From positions 3,224,001 through 3,288,000 of the forward strand of contig NC_088320.1 of NCBI RefSeq assembly GCF_910592395.1: a DNA stretch of 64,000 bases, given 5' to 3'. Source of the stretch: Lineus longissimus (lineage: Eukaryota > Nemertea > Pilidiophora > Heteronemertea > Lineidae). A program made the translations under genes and the position numbers. The notes beneath the pieces are model-generated. The model worked only from the letters and a program-made list of their open reading frames with translations, was not told the origin of the DNA and did not search any database. Below, one piece after another: positions 27,100 to 44,104 of the stretch (its first letter is position 1; each line of letters begins with the position of its first letter).

Positions 27100-28674
27100 T
27101 CAATGTTTATTCTGCTTCTCAATTGTCCAAACTTTGTCAACTTTCCTTCTCAGCTTTGATTGTCCATTCAAAGTATCATTGTCTTTTGTTGAGCGCTCAT
27201 AAAGCCACACTGTATCAATTCCAGCGTTTATCTCATTTGTAGGGTGCCAAGATTTAAAAGGAAATCGACAAGCTACAATGTGGCCATCTGCACAAAGTTC
27301 TTTCTTCAACTTTTCTTCAAGAGGTTCCATCTGAAATCAAAACAATAAATCGGGTCAATTATTTGAAACCATTTAAGTGATCTTTTCCCACTCTTCAAAA
27401 ATTCGCTAAAGTCAAATGGGTCAAAGAAGAGAGGCCAAGGTGAGAAGAACGTGACCCATGTCGTAATGAAAACACATAACAGTTATCCTAACAATGACGG
27501 TGGTGCATAGAAGGTGACTCCTTGGTATTTACTATCGCAAATTGGCCTGATGAGTGATGACAAGTCACAACCAAAATGCTCATATCATAACCAGACTTTA
27601 AGTATTGCTACTTACCATTTGCTCAACTCCAAATATTACAACATTATCATACTTTGACGGATCAATCTGGAAATGAATGGAACAATGAAATAAAGGCCAT
27701 TACAATTAAAGGCCAATGTTTCCTCCTCAAAAAGCTAGAAAACAAAAATTCAGTGAGTTTTGACAATTTCACTGATGAAATCTTGAGATCATAGATAGTT
27801 TATTGTGGAAAAAAATACAAAATCTTTGCTGGGATATATCATCAATTTGTCTTTCATACTTGTACAGTTATTTAAATAAGACAGATGTACAGTTGGATAT
27901 AAGCACCTTGTCAATATCTAATTTTCAAATGATCACGCTCTGTCTCACCTTCCATAAATCCCTCCGGACAAACTTTGTCTGTTTATTAACCCCTTCTCTC
28001 CAAGCGCTGATCCGAGAATACCATACCAGCCAAGGGTTGAGCTCAACACCAGTTGCTCTAAATCCCATTTTGGCTGCTTCTATTACCTGGAATGACGATA
28101 TGACAATTAGAATTACAATATACAATATCATCATATGTGTTACATGAGCACATAGACACCAGGACCATGCAGCCACCTGGGCATTACTCTCATCGATAAT
28201 CAACTCTCTTGAAAAAGTTGTTTCGACTGAACAGTGAGGAATGTTTTTAAGTGTTAGATGTCAAAGATCTAAGCAGGGATTGAACTCCTGCCACTTGACC
28301 TAGTAATCGAGCATATTTTATACTGCCTCTTCACTTGGCTTAAGACACTGGTCCCCTGTACCACGGACCAGTATGAGTAATATAAATTACTGCCCTACCC
28401 TTGGCGATCCGATTTTACTCACGATCCGTCCATCTCCACTGCCAAGATCAATAAAAGTCCCAGATCTCCCCTTCAGCATCTTCATCACATTCTCTACTTG
28501 CTTCGTTGTGGCTGGCACATATGGAAGACAGATTTTCCTCAAGGCTGGCAAGACAAATGGTGTTGTGACTGCATAGATTGTGCCAAATAATGCACCAGAA
28601 ACCCCCAAAATCGTCCAACCAGTCCTTGTCATGCGTCGATTACCAGTGTTTGTGGAAAATCCATTGTCTGACAT
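27100..28674 (-). CDS. ATPSCKMT: ATP synthase c-subunit lysine N-methyltransferase (FAM173B)
   Basis: Four exons join in frame: 28674-28423, 28086-27949, 27666-27616 and 27330-27100, giving 223 aa (human 233). An N-terminal membrane segment (about residues 20-45) is followed by [20 protein letters not shown], the family's pre-methyltransferase signature. The Rossmann SAM motif is [11 protein letters not shown], then [17 protein letters not shown] and [17 protein letters not shown], and ACRFPFKSW near the C-terminus. The closest alternative, FAM173A (ANTKMT), is less similar in the [13 protein letters not shown] stretch. The enzyme sits in the inner mitochondrial membrane and trimethylates a lysine of the ATP synthase c-ring subunit. 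It shares a divergent promoter region with MyD88. The exon 1 donor gives GRIV-IEAAK, matching the family. Confidence 0.93.
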
Positions 28675-29245
28675 TGTAATCTGCTAATTTTTTTCAGCAG
28701 GCTGTAGTTAGTTTAGATAAAATTCATGACAAAACAAGTTATTTTGACAAATTCCAAAATTTTCATTTCATGGGCGCAGCCATCTTGAAACAACTTCGTC
28801 CATAAGAAAACCAAATCAAACAAATCTTGCTTTTCGATAGAATAAGTGATTTTTAACATAGCACAGTTTGACTGAAAAACATTAAAAAACAAACAAATTT
28901 CAAGCCACCAAAGTTAGAGGACCCCATCAACATTTTCATCAGCAATTTCATCCAAGGAATTTCATCAACAGTTTACACCTTCCCGGGATTTCCACACTCT
29001 ATTTTTAGACCAATGAGTATTCTGGGGAATCCGGCCCGGGGAATCCCCACAAACAAGGAAGTGCAAAAAAGTACATTTTATGACATGTAAGGCAATATTT
29101 CTTCGTAACTCTTCGTTATTTCAGGAAGGGGTGATCTGCTCCACGTTGTTCATCACACAGGAAAGTAACAAACTTGGGAAGAGGCACAAGTGACAAAACC
29201 CTACACAAAACCAACATAATATTGACGTTTCTTCACACCATCGCC
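28675..29245. promoter_or_regulatory. Divergent ATPSCKMT/MyD88 promoter region with three kappaB-like sites
   Basis: 571 bp separate the two start codons. Three matches to the NF-kappaB pattern GGGRNWYYCC lie within 65 bp: GGGATTTCCA (28985-28994), GGGGAATCCG (29024-29033, one mismatch) and the palindromic GGGGAATCCCC (29038-29048). A CCAAT sequence is near 29010. The sites are 197-261 bp upstream of the MyD88 ATG. No gene lies in this interval. Confidence 0.55.
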
Positions 29246-32117
29246 ATGGCTTCATCAAATCCAATATCTGATGAGGAATTCAAAGAACTTTTGAGGAGTG
29301 CTCCTGTCCACTGCATCAACTACGCAACACGAGCAAGACTATCACTATTCCTTAATCCTCCGCGCACCATTCCGGCTCGATGTGGGTATTTACCTGATTG
29401 GCGCGGTGTTGCTGAGCTCAGAGACTTCCAATACCAACAGATCCAAAATTTTCAACTGTCTCCAGATCCAACTGCAAGATTATTGGATGAATATGAGTTT
29501 GCGGAAAGTCAGGACAATTCAGTGCAATCTTTGTTAGATATTCTGAAAACTTTAGATCGATTTGATATCCTTGATGACTTGAAGGGGGACATAGGTAAGT
29601 CTATAATTAAACCTCAATTTTTGGGAGTTTGTATTAAAAAACCCTTTATATTAGATGATAGTTTCATAAGAAGATATAAAATACTTGCACTGATTATTTA
29701 TTTAAAACAGTGGTTTGAGTACTAGTATCTTTAGCAGAACCTAGACTTTCAGCACTTGAACAAAACAAAGTAGCTTTGCTGAATATGGCTCAAAAATGCA
29801 TTGATGCAGGAAACATTGATACAGAAATATCAATTGGTCTGCTCTCAGTTTTGTGTGTAGGCTACTCTCAGTTTCACCACATCACTTTTTCAGAGAGAGA
29901 TGTAATGAAGTACCGGCGAACACAGCAAAGAGTGCAAGACCCGACAGGTATAAAAATCTGGCACTTTCCCTAGAGTAACCCGTGGACAATAGATAGTCCA
30001 GGTTGCATTGGGCTGAGCTTGCTGTTCAAATGTAAAATTGCTTCTGCATTGTTGTGAGCTGGTGTATTGGGGTCCCATTCGTTGGACAGCTAATGTGCCT
30101 ACAAATATTGATACTTATGTGACAGTGTCTTAATCAAGCACGCCTCAGTGATGTGCTGAATTTGAATTATTTCCTTGGACATAGTGACCGGTAGTTAACT
30201 CCATGTCTTCTATATTTTCAGTCACATCAAATCAGCCTGATCCAATACCTTTTCACAATGATTTCCTGGTACCCGAGGACAGATACATCGTCGTTGATGA
30301 CTGTAAGTTTACATTGAAGGGTCATATTGATGAATTTTGATTATAAATTAGTTGGCAGTGCTACATGTAAGATCGCTTTGTGTGCCAAAATGTGAGAAGA
30401 TGAGGAGAAACTGATGTCAAAATGTGTCCTCAAATCAATGCTGAGTGGGTTATTCGAATTCCCATCTGTAAAATTTTTACATCCTGGTTAAGCCCACTAT
30501 CCTAAACTTGATACGTGGACGTGATCAATACTGATCATATGATTTGGAAATTATTGCAAATTTCTATAAAATGAGGGGGCGTTTTCATCCAGAATTATCA
30601 GTCCTACATTGGGTTTCTCATCATGACTTCTGAGTAATTCTCGACTGGTATAAAAACGATATCGTTGGCAAAATAATTGTGACTTTTAGTGTAAAGTTTC
30701 CTGTCTGTTCATACAGAGGAGCGAAATATAATGTGTCTCTCTAATTTTTCAGCGGAGGACAATGTGACTATATTTGATGCATTTGTCTGTTATACGAAAG
30801 ACCCCTCTGCAACTAATGATAGAGAATTCGTAAAAGAGATGGTCCGTGTTCTTGAGGGCCAGTTTGGCTTGAAACTCTACATCATGGAGCGAGATCTTCT
30901 CCCAGGTACCAATGAACTGTGTGTCTCAGCTGCTCTTATTGAGAAAAGGTAGGTGGTGTTGCTTCATCCATCGAGTGTTTACTCTGGTTCGATTGTGTGT
31001 TACTGCTGGTTTCAGTTTGCACCAGTTATAGCCCTGTGATCCATCTTGTGTTGGAGGCTTTGGAGTCTGGCTGAGACTGTTTGTTTTATCTTTTGCTCAG
31101 GAGCCTACACCATTCATGTTTATTTTAATATTTTTTCATGATCATGTATGTATCCATCACTTTAATTTTCAGATGCAAACGAACAATCTTGGTGATATCA
31201 CGGGCATACCTACAAAGTCCAGAATGCGAGGTGCACACACGGTCTGCCCTCTGCTTTTCACCTAGTAAGTATGAGACTCAACGCAGGTGATCCTCATATG
31301 CTCCTGACCACATGTCTTCTAACATGTCAGATACATATACAGTTTGTAAGACGTGAGTGTGAGAGAGTTTGACAAAACTTGTGTTGCATGGACATGATAA
31401 GTGTCGCTCTTGTCCACGAATGCCAGGTGTACGAAAAATGGAAATATGTGTGCGTTACGCTTATGGTTTGACCCAACCCCCTCCCCCTGTAATCTGAGTC
31501 TTTAGTTTGTGGTCGTTTTGCTTTCAGCATGTCACAATAAGAAAATATTGCCCATCTTTATTGAGCGGAACGTCAAAGCTCCGTCAGTCCTTCGGCCGAT
31601 GAATGCCGTTGATATGACGATGAATGACAAGCAGATTATCGAATGGTCGTGGAAGCGTATCTCTGCTGCGCTGAAAATGCCGCTGATTTTGACGATGGAA
31701 GACAAGAGGGATGAAAAGAAGCTTGAAACAATCAGTTTCAAACTACGTGAACAACCCAAGTTGGATAGTTTGGAGAGAATGAATTGACAACTTCAGACGA
31801 GCGACTTGGGCACAATTGGACAGTGTCAGAAGTAGCAATTCATCTGACGTGTGACATTCAATTTTTCAGCTGCTCGAAAGAAAATTATGCCGATTCGAAT
31901 TGAGAAGGATTGTGCAATTCCCAAGGTGTTGCGCCCGCTAACTATCTTAGACTATACGCGCGAGGACTTGGAAGAGTGGTTCTGGCCAAGTGTGGCCAAA
32001 CATTTAAAGAAGGAGTTCCCAACGTTCAGACAGGACAGCGTCATTGATAGTAGCCTCAGCAGTCTGACTTATAAGCTGCCAGATCTGCCTTCAGGGGATT
32101 TTGCGTTGTTCAAATGA
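29246..32117 (+). CDS. MYD88: MyD88 adaptor with two alternative TIR-domain terminal exons
   Basis: Common exons 29246-29594, 29738-29947, 30222-30302, 30753-30948 and 31173-31264 are followed by either 31528-31787 (395 aa) or 31870-32117 (391 aa). The death domain fills residues about 15-115 (RLSLFLNPP, DWRGVAELRDF, DPTARLLDEYE). An intermediate segment follows, then the TIR domain from about residue 218 (IFDAFVCYTKD box 1; ERDLLPGTNELCVSAALIEKR BB loop/box 2; alternate C-terminal half). MyD88 links Toll/IL-1 receptors through TIR-TIR contact to IRAK kinases through death-domain assembly, ending in NF-kappaB activation. The start at 29246 has a good context (CGCCATGG); an upstream in-frame extension lacks ATG. 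Exon 2 has a tandem TTTAGCAG acceptor, so one alanine may be optional. AATAAA at 32648-32653 is the probable poly(A) signal for both forms. Confidence 0.95.
31528..31787 (+). CDS. MYD88: MyD88 alternative terminal exon 6a (variant TIR C-terminal half)
   Basis: The exon begins after CTTTCAG in the same phase as exon 6b and runs to TGA at 31785-31787. It encodes NKKILPIFIE, VLRPMNAVDMT and IIEWSWKRISAAL. Aligned to 6b it keeps KKI-PI-IE, P-VLRP, D-T and EW-W, roughly 30% identity, so it is an old duplicate. Box 3 reads SW where most MyD88 proteins have FW. No AATAAA lies between 6a and 6b, so a 6a transcript probably reads through 6b as 3' UTR. Confidence 0.85.
31870..32117 (+). CDS. MYD88: MyD88 alternative terminal exon 6b (canonical-like TIR C-terminal half)
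   Basis: The exon begins after TTTTTCAG and ends at TGA 32115-32117. It encodes RKKIMPIRIE, VLRPLTILDYT and LEEWFWPSVAKHL. This keeps the DYT and box 3 FW residues found in vertebrate MyD88, so it is the likely ancestral copy. It can replace 6a without changing frame because exon 5 ends in phase 1 for both. Confidence 0.9.
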
Positions 32118-32861
32118 TGATTGAGTGTCCAGGGATAATGCCAGGCTGACACTATTCATAAGCAATAATTGTATCACTTAACCGTACATGTGCATGTATT
32201 GTATTTGAGGCATTTTCGAGTAGAAACTGATGCTGCGCTGATGGCAATGGTTGTCAAACACCACACGAGTGGAGCTCCCACTTTGCCAAAAATCTCGGGC
32301 TGCCACCTTAGCTTAGCCTTTGGCCTAATTTAGCTCCACTCTTGCTGTGTTTGGCGAGACAAGCAACACTTCACATTTGGTATAAATTATTCTCGAAAAG
32401 AAGTGATGTTTCTGGAAATGCTTTGTAAAAATTATAAGTGCTATTCTCCAGATGTTAGGTTTAAGTGGGGTAAACTTAGGCAAGAAAGGGTGGTGTAATT
32501 ATAGTCCCATGCCAGTACAATTGTAGACTGGGTGTACAAGTACTACTTGCTCTTTTCAACACTGTTGGCGCTATACTTTACTCGCATGTTCTGCTTTTCT
32601 GTATGTAATGCTTCCTGCAGGAAAGGATTATTCCAAGGTGCTTGACTAATAAAAATAAGATTTTATTGAATACACGTGCAGTTTAGTGTTATTCTCTTTA
32701 GAGTACTGTATCAAAATAGTCAAATTTTCAGAAAGTCGAACTAGATATTTTTGCAATTCACAAGACTTCACAAAAACGTTTTTAAAAATGATAACAACTT
32801 CTTCTGTACACTTTCTAGCAGATGTATGTTGTGTCTGTGCTGGGCTCGACTCCAGCTACTC

Positions 32862-33232
32862 CTTATGCAAGTATCAATTCGTGTCTTGTACCCCCCTCCT
32901 CAAGGGTACGACACCTTATCACCCTTTAACGACATCTTAAGGCTCAAGCATCACCCTTTTTTCACCAATGCTACTTTTTCTTTCGTCAAGACATCACCAT
33001 CAACAATATATCAGTTATCACCGTCATATAAAGTAACCGAACTAATTTTACTGGGTAAGGCTGTATGTTCGACAAGACATCGACACATTAGCATCCTTAT
33101 TCTTTCCAGCTTCGCCAAATTTTCACTAAAGGAAAAATAAATACTACTCAAGCATCGGCAAAGATTAGTGGTGATAGCTTAACTACCCTTGAGGAGGGGG
33201 GGTACAAGAAACGAATTGATACTTGCATTAAG
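32862..33232. repeat. Inverted repeat with about 48-bp arms
   Basis: 32862-32908 and 33184-33232 are inverted copies (left arm CTTATGCAAGTATCAATTCG, containing a GTACCCCCCTCCTCAAGGGTA stretch) around about 275 bp. The structure fits a small TIR or fold-back element. The interior shows no transposase. Confidence 0.65.
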
Positions 33233-33251
33233 ATAAACCACCAGACAAACT

Positions 33252-33606
33252 GGCCAGACACAAGGGCACACCTTAGATTGAGGACACTCCCTTTGCCAAC
33301 CATTTCAATAAGCTATATGTAATCCACTGAGGCACTGTTGACTTGGCCATGAGGCCTGGTATGCAGCTGTCCCAGTTACTGTACATGTAGGCTGTAATGG
33401 GATTGGAACTGGACTGAAATGGACTTCACTGGGCCATTCCAGTCTTGCCCGGGCAGCTCCAATCTTGCCAGGCCAGATTGTACAAGACACAAGGGCACAT
33501 ACCAAGGCACATACTACCTTTGCCAACCAGACAGCCATGACCTGGTCAGTAGGCTAATCAACTACAAGGCACTGTCGACTTGGCCATAAGGCCTGGCATA
33601 GCCTAC
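33252..33606. repeat. Imperfect direct duplication (about 230-bp spacing)
   Basis: Blocks around 33252-33370 and 33480-33606 share GACACAAGGGCACA, CTTTGCCAACCA, GAGGCACTGT-GACTTGGCCAT and AGGCCTGG-AT in the same order. It looks like a diverged tandem duplication next to the inverted repeat. Confidence 0.55.
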
Positions 33607-34859
33607 AGCTGTACAATTGCAGCACCAGGAATTTGGTGTTGCTGATAAGGACAGAGATCTTTTGCTAAAGAGCTTGTGCTATCGCTCTTCGTGGTTGCTC
33701 TTGTTACCTCAGAGAATCTTCGGATCGCCAAGATTTGAAGTGCCTAGGTCTTACGGTTACAAAATGCCCGATTTTGTCCACGGATGGATGGATGGATGGA
33801 AGGAAGGAAGGACGGACACCATTCGAATACCTATTGCCTTGGACAAGCTCCGCTGACTTTGCCTGCCGAGCTAAAAATCTAAGAATTGTTCATCATTTAC
33901 GTAGTTTATTCAGCATATGACGATGCCTCATGAACATAGATTACATGATTCATGAGGTTTTATTGATTACATGATCTAGTAATAATCTCATTCACGCTAC
34001 GGATTGCACATACATAACGGAGTGCCTCAAACTATTGTGCTGTGTATCCATGAAGTATTCAAATCCTACAGCGCAAGTGGCAAACTCCGGGTTAAAAAGA
34101 CATTTGTGACATCAGTTCACAATGTTAAAGCTCAAATAAAACAGAATCTCACGATTGCCTCGGACTTGGATTAAGATTACGCACTGAGAAGTTCTCATGA
34201 CAAATGTAGTGTAGACGCCATGAACGGCTGGTTAAAGATGGCCTGTGTAAAAGGCCTATATTACATGGTCACAAGTCGGGCACTCCAACGACGTCACTAT
34301 GTTTCCTGCACATGAAAATGTTGATGTACTTTTAATCCATGCTTTCAAACACTGTTTGTGTCCAATTACACTAATAACAACACCTGCGTACATTTCAGTG
34401 CCAAGCTATAAAACCTCACAGATGAGTACGAGTACGTCTAGAAGTGCCTTCACTGATCATGCTGTAAGTAACCAGACAAGATACCAAACACAGAACCACA
34501 TTTTTTAAGCTCAGTATCAGCTGTAATTCCTCATTGGGGAAAAAGATTGATGGTTTACCAGTTTTAGAACTTCCCCCAGTTGGGAAATGACCAATGGAAG
34601 TACACAACACAGTAAACTGACAAATGCACATTAAGTGTGCCACAGACTAGCACTAAAAATTGCAGAGACATGCAATATTCATCACATGAAACAAAACTTG
34701 GTAGTCATCATTGCGACATGGGACAGATATCAAACCAGTTGAATCATATCGCATATTGCCCGAAGACTTAAGTCATGCACACCAATATTCTGTGATAAAC
34801 ATCGCCTGTCTATGGTAGTAACCCATCATTCATCATATTGGAGATTTTACAATTTGAGA

Positions 34860-34882
34860 CCCCCCCCCCCCCCCCCCCCCCC
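34860..34882. repeat. Poly-C tract (23 bp)
   Basis: An uninterrupted run of 23 C. A second C14 run followed by (AC)n begins at 35749. Runs this long often vary in length and are prone to assembly error. Confidence 0.9.
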
Positions 34883-36596
34883 GATGTATCAAGGCAAGAG
34901 AGTACGAATACTGAAAAAGACACACAAGGACAGCACCAAAAGTCTCATTATGTACAAGAATGCAACATAAAAACTCAACACAATCCCATTCAAATATTTT
35001 TTTACATCTTACTACACAGTGGTGCTCCATTAGGGTCACAATTTACATGTATCTCTTTCCTGATCAGCGCCATCTAGTGCTTCAATGCTGAAGCATTGGT
35101 GTGGAAATGGAGGCCAGTCCACCACTCCACCGCAAGATCTACAACTGAAGATATTTTAGGTTAAGCTTAGATTTATAGTGTTGTGACCGCATCAGAGCAC
35201 CATACTCTACAATGTGTTCTTAGCTGTAGAAAAAAGAACTCTACATATACACAGCCCTAATTTCTAATTTAAACGTGGTTTGTGATAATCATCATCAAAG
35301 ATTTTCCCCATGTGCCCATCAATGATTCTCTGTCAAATATTGTTGCCTCTGTATACTTCTAAAAGTACACCTAAACATCAATAATAATAATAAATATAAA
35401 ACAATGTATTTACAGATGACAATGTACATCATCAGGCATACAGTCAAATGTTTTTTAAGAAAGATAACAAGATAATGATCTGGGCGCCTGACCTCACCTC
35501 GCTGTGGCAAATTAACACATACCTTACAAGATACAAAGGTCGCACAAAATGAGCAATATTTTGGAAGTGTGGAGAAATAAGTGTTCCTATACCCAATAAA
35601 GAACAGGACAAAAGCCACTTATATAATCATCAAAATGCATTGGAATTCTGTGTCCTTCAACCCAGCATTTTCCATCCCAAAAAGTACAACTGTCTTAATG
35701 CTTTTGTTCAAAGAAACATACAAACACAGCTGGAGAGTTGTATCCTAGCCCCCCCCCCCCCCACACACACACCCAATCATGACCCTCAAGGAATATCAAC
35801 CTGAATGAATCAAATCGCACATTTGAGTGTGTACTGCAAGTTCGCCTAAGTTATGCAAATGTTAACTACATATATAAAATGAAATCCTAATTTCTCACAA
35901 CTTTCCAAACAGACAAGACATCCAGGCCGTGAGAAGTCAGTAACAGATATGAAGGAGCTGGACTCCTCTGTTTTTTGTTCAAACCATCATCTGTGCGTAT
36001 GATATTTCACTGCAAAAGCGCCCGTAAACCACCTATCTAAACTACTGTGACTCAAAGTCCGAATTGCAATCGATCTGCTTTTGTTATCCCCTCTGGTGTC
36101 AAGATTGCAATCGGCTTAATACCGCTGACAGCTCTTAAATTCGAGAATTTCAAAGTTTAGAATATACATGTGTGGATCGGAGTACATTAGTTCATAATGG
36201 AATAATTATTTCTGTCCTAGTTTTAACCCGTGTTTTATATATAATATAACAAATATAAAAGTTAGCATGCACTTATTTTGTGATTAAAAGTTTCTCATGG
36301 AAACTCGCATTCAGATTTAAGTAATTTCTTCATCAAAGACTATAAACATTTAGGATAATTTTGAGAAAATACTTGGCCCGTACTTATGAGGTTAACTGAG
36401 TTCCTGAATAGTGGGTGGTTCTTGGATGATCAAATAATGTTCATGTATGTTTACAATCGTTTTGTGCATATTTTTGGATGCATATCTGGAGTGCCCCCTA
36501 TACAGAAATGCTGTTTTATCATCAATTGCCAGCCTACGTAGCATTTTCTTTTCAAACTGCAAAAATTTGGTGGTCTACAGAAATCCTTTCAATCGT

Positions 36597-41231
<4,635 letters not shown>

Positions 41232-41861
41232 TTTGTCTTTTCCGTAGTAGGTCAGCGGGTATCCGGTCCCTTCGCTCCCTGACCATTTCGCCCCCAGTCG
41301 TTTCGCTCCAAATCGAAGTCTTGAAGATGTCAAAGTGCAAATCGGAAGTACTTGTGTGTGTCAAATTGACCGACTAATGTATGTTTGCATACTCTCCGAA
41401 GATAGTCACAACCCTACAAATTGTATTTTGCTTCATCGTAAAACAGCCACCCTGACCTCCTGACCTTGGATTGAGCTAACTTCTCTCTGACATGCATGAC
41501 CTGGTCTGAGCTAGCATCTCACAATTTTCGGGAAGACATTCACAGCCGTACGTGTCTCTCCCACAGCAGTCACCTGGGCCTGCTGTCTTGGACTGACCTA
41601 ACATCTCCGTCACTGTACACCAGGGCCTATGCCTTTAGGCTGAGCTATCATCTCACCATGCTTGCAAATGCCGAGCTACCCTGACGAAAAAGATATAATG
41701 GATTCACAAAGACTCATTGCCAATACTGCGTTGCCACAGGCCCGTTCGCGTGTTGTATGCTTGTATGTCTATTCGTGTGTAAACGCGTGCATGCCTATTC
41801 GATTGGTCGTCCTCTGTACAGTCGTGGACAACCATGATTGCCGAAGACCAAACGGAACGAT

Positions 41862-41939
41862 CAGTGTCGCCATCTGTGAAACGAAAGTAGTACTAGAGCA
41901 GGTACTAGCAGAGCCATCTACAGGACGTCTATGTAACTA
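41862..41939 (+). repeat. Interspersed repeat copy 1 (GTCGCCATCTGTGAAACGAA family)
   Basis: The copy runs from AGTGTCGCCATCTGTGAAAC to GAGCCATCTACAGGACGTCT and TATGTAACT. Further copies are at 42112-42170 (inverted), 42690-42768 and 47194-47271. Confidence 0.8.
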
Positions 41940-42111
41940 AAAGTTATATTGGTCACCTCATCCTGAACGAACGGAAAGAAGTTTAAAGTGCTATGAATGT
42001 TAACATATCAATTAATCACTATCAAACATTCATCACTAAATAAAGAGATTACATCTCTCGTAGAACAGTGTCCTCAGTTGGATGGGACTAAGCAATATCG
42101 TTTCGAGCCTG

Positions 42112-42170
42112 ATGCCATTTAGTTACATAGACGTCCTGTAGATGGCTCTACTAGTACCTGCTCTGGTACA
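42112..42170 (-). repeat. Interspersed repeat copy 2 (inverted, partial)
   Basis: The reverse complement matches the 3' part of copy 1: GTACCAGAGCAGGTACTAGT followed by AGAGCCATCTACAGGACGTC. Confidence 0.8.
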
Positions 42171-42482
42171 ATCTTGACACTAGAGGCGCTTATTTCGTTC
42201 CTGACAACGCAAAATTTTTAATTTCGGCACTGGGGCGAGTTTCGCTCTAGTACCACATCTCGCGTCACAAATGGCTACTGACCGGACTGGACCAGGGCCA
42301 TTCACAAAGACTCATAGCCAATACTGCGTTGCCAGAGGCCTGTTCGTGTGTAATGCTGGTAGGCCTGTTCGATTGGTCATCGTCTGTACAGTCGTTGAGG
42401 ACAACCATCATTACCGAAGACCACATAGGCTATATGAGATCTTGGAAGCCATGGTTATTTTGGCATTTCCCAAGGCCTAGGT

Positions 42483-42768
42483 GTTCTATCCAATCCGCGT
42501 TAGCCGGTCACGTGATTTTTGTGATTGCGCAGTTCAAATGGTGAACAAATGCACTGTGATAGGGCCTGGGTTAGCATGCACTGCGCAAAACCTGTCAGAT
42601 TCCCTATGAAATTCCCGGGAAAATCCATATCCATATTTGGCAAGTGTGTACCACCTGACCTGCTAACGCGGATTGGATATAACAACTTCAGTGTCGCCAT
42701 CTGTGAAACGAAAGTGGTACTAGAATAGGTACTAGTGAAGCCATCTACAGGACGTCTATGTAACTTAT
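42483..42768 (+). mobile_element. Interspersed repeat copy 3 with inverted ends
   Basis: GTTCTATCCAATCCGCGTTA (starting about 42483) is the inverted partner of GCTAACGCGGATTGGATATA (starting about 42662), giving a MITE-like unit of about 200 bp. It is directly followed by the 79-bp GTCGCCATCTGTGAAACGAA repeat at 42690-42768. The block before it (42299-42370) repeats 41700-41770 (CATTCACAAAGACTCA and CAATACTGCGTTGCCA). Confidence 0.65.
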
Positions 42769-44104
42769 TATTAGGTCACCTCATCCTTGTTCTGTCACTT
42801 GTTCGTTTGCTTCTATTCCAAGTTCTTACCCTGCAATCTGGACAATCAGACCCACATAGTGTTTTAACGTTTAGAGAGCAGCTGAGGTCTTTCACATGTT
42901 TAGTCGCAGCATGGTGAATACAATGTTTAAGTGTGTTGATCATTCCAAGGCCCTCAGGCCAGGGCTAAGGTCTTTTGTATGTTGACGTAACATAAATATT
43001 TCGATACATCATGTACATTGCACATTTTCATAGGCCACAATCTGACAATGAGCTTTTGTGGAATATCGGAATGGGGAGGGGAGGGATAAAGCCTTAAAGG
43101 CAGATTGGTCGGGTGTGGTCCTCATATATTCCTCAGAAGAGGTGATCCAGGAAAATCACCGACTATGGTTGTGCGAGGGATGAGGACAAAACAAACCGAG
43201 CATGAAGTGATATCAATAAGTTTATTTTAGGGGGTATTTACAAAAACTATGGTACAAGATTTTAAAAAAAACAACACGAGACAGGCCAATGCAATGCTGC
43301 AAGTTATCGTCAGTCAATGAATGACTCTACAGCCAGTTGTAAGGTTGACTCCTGACTCCAAACACACATCAACAGCAGGTTTCCATCCAAAAAACACAAA
43401 ATGTACTTCAGAGCACTGAAGTTAACCGTGTTACAGTGGATTCTGTTAACAGTATTTCACTGCACATATATTCGAAATGATATAGCTCTACTACTACCAG
43501 ATAGCCTGAACCCAAACTGAGATCAGTTGCAAAATATACACCCAATTATCAGTCATATCTTAATCAAATTTAAGCACCGGACTTCATAGAATAGATTCTA
43601 AAACATACATTTGTACATACAGGTACCTCACCAAGTACATGTACAGTGGGGCCTCAGTGCTCTAAGGAAGAGGCCAATTGATTTTAGCCTCCACTTGACA
43701 TTTTTTGGGAAAATGTGCCTTGCGACGGCAGAGGTGATCAATGGGAGAGGCTTCACTGTACATTTTCTGGCAGTTCATCTAAAAGGCGACATTGACAGCA
43801 CAGATTTGTTTAAAACGATTCCAAGGCACATTCTAATTCATTGGAAAAATCGTAATTCTGCCAGAGTACTGATCAATGTGTGAGTAATGTCACCAAGTCA
43901 CCAATAACTATCATATTTCAAATGTGGGTGACCATTGATAATAGATGTGGATAGCTCTAACTGAAGACTTCCAAATGGCACTATTTTTGCCACTATTGAT
44001 TCTATTCTTAGTTTTCTCAAAAAGACCACAAGCCTCAAAAGACCACAAGTCCCATCACAGTTTTTGATTAAGAACGTGTTCATCGACAAATCACAGGCTA
44101 TGTA

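Larger units (their letters stand above)
32118..36596. other. Intergenic region between MyD88 and ABI 3' ends
   Basis: 4.5 kb with no supported gene. It holds the MyD88 3' UTR (AATAAA 32648-32653), an inverted repeat (32862-33232), a duplicated block (33252-33606), a GGAT/GGAA microsatellite (about 33781-33815), a 23-C run (34860-34882) and a C14-(AC)n tract (from 35749). The ABI 3' UTR occupies the right end. ORFs such as the one at 35319-35618 show no domain. Confidence 0.55.
41232..44104. other. ABI upstream region and MLX 3' UTR
   Basis: No gene is supported. The MLX 3' UTR probably ends near the minus-strand AATAAA at 43221-43226. 41700-42770 is packed with copies of an interspersed repeat. 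Short ORFs in the repeats are not conserved in reading frame between copies. Confidence 0.55.

Noticed and set aside
29174-29245. In-frame upstream extension of MyD88 to 29174
   Set aside because: It begins with TTG, not ATG, and the ATG at 29246 has a strong context and the family-typical start.
41232-41333. Upstream ATG in frame with ABI at 41333
   Set aside because: The added residues have no counterpart in Abi proteins; the ATG at 41231 gives the conserved N-terminus.
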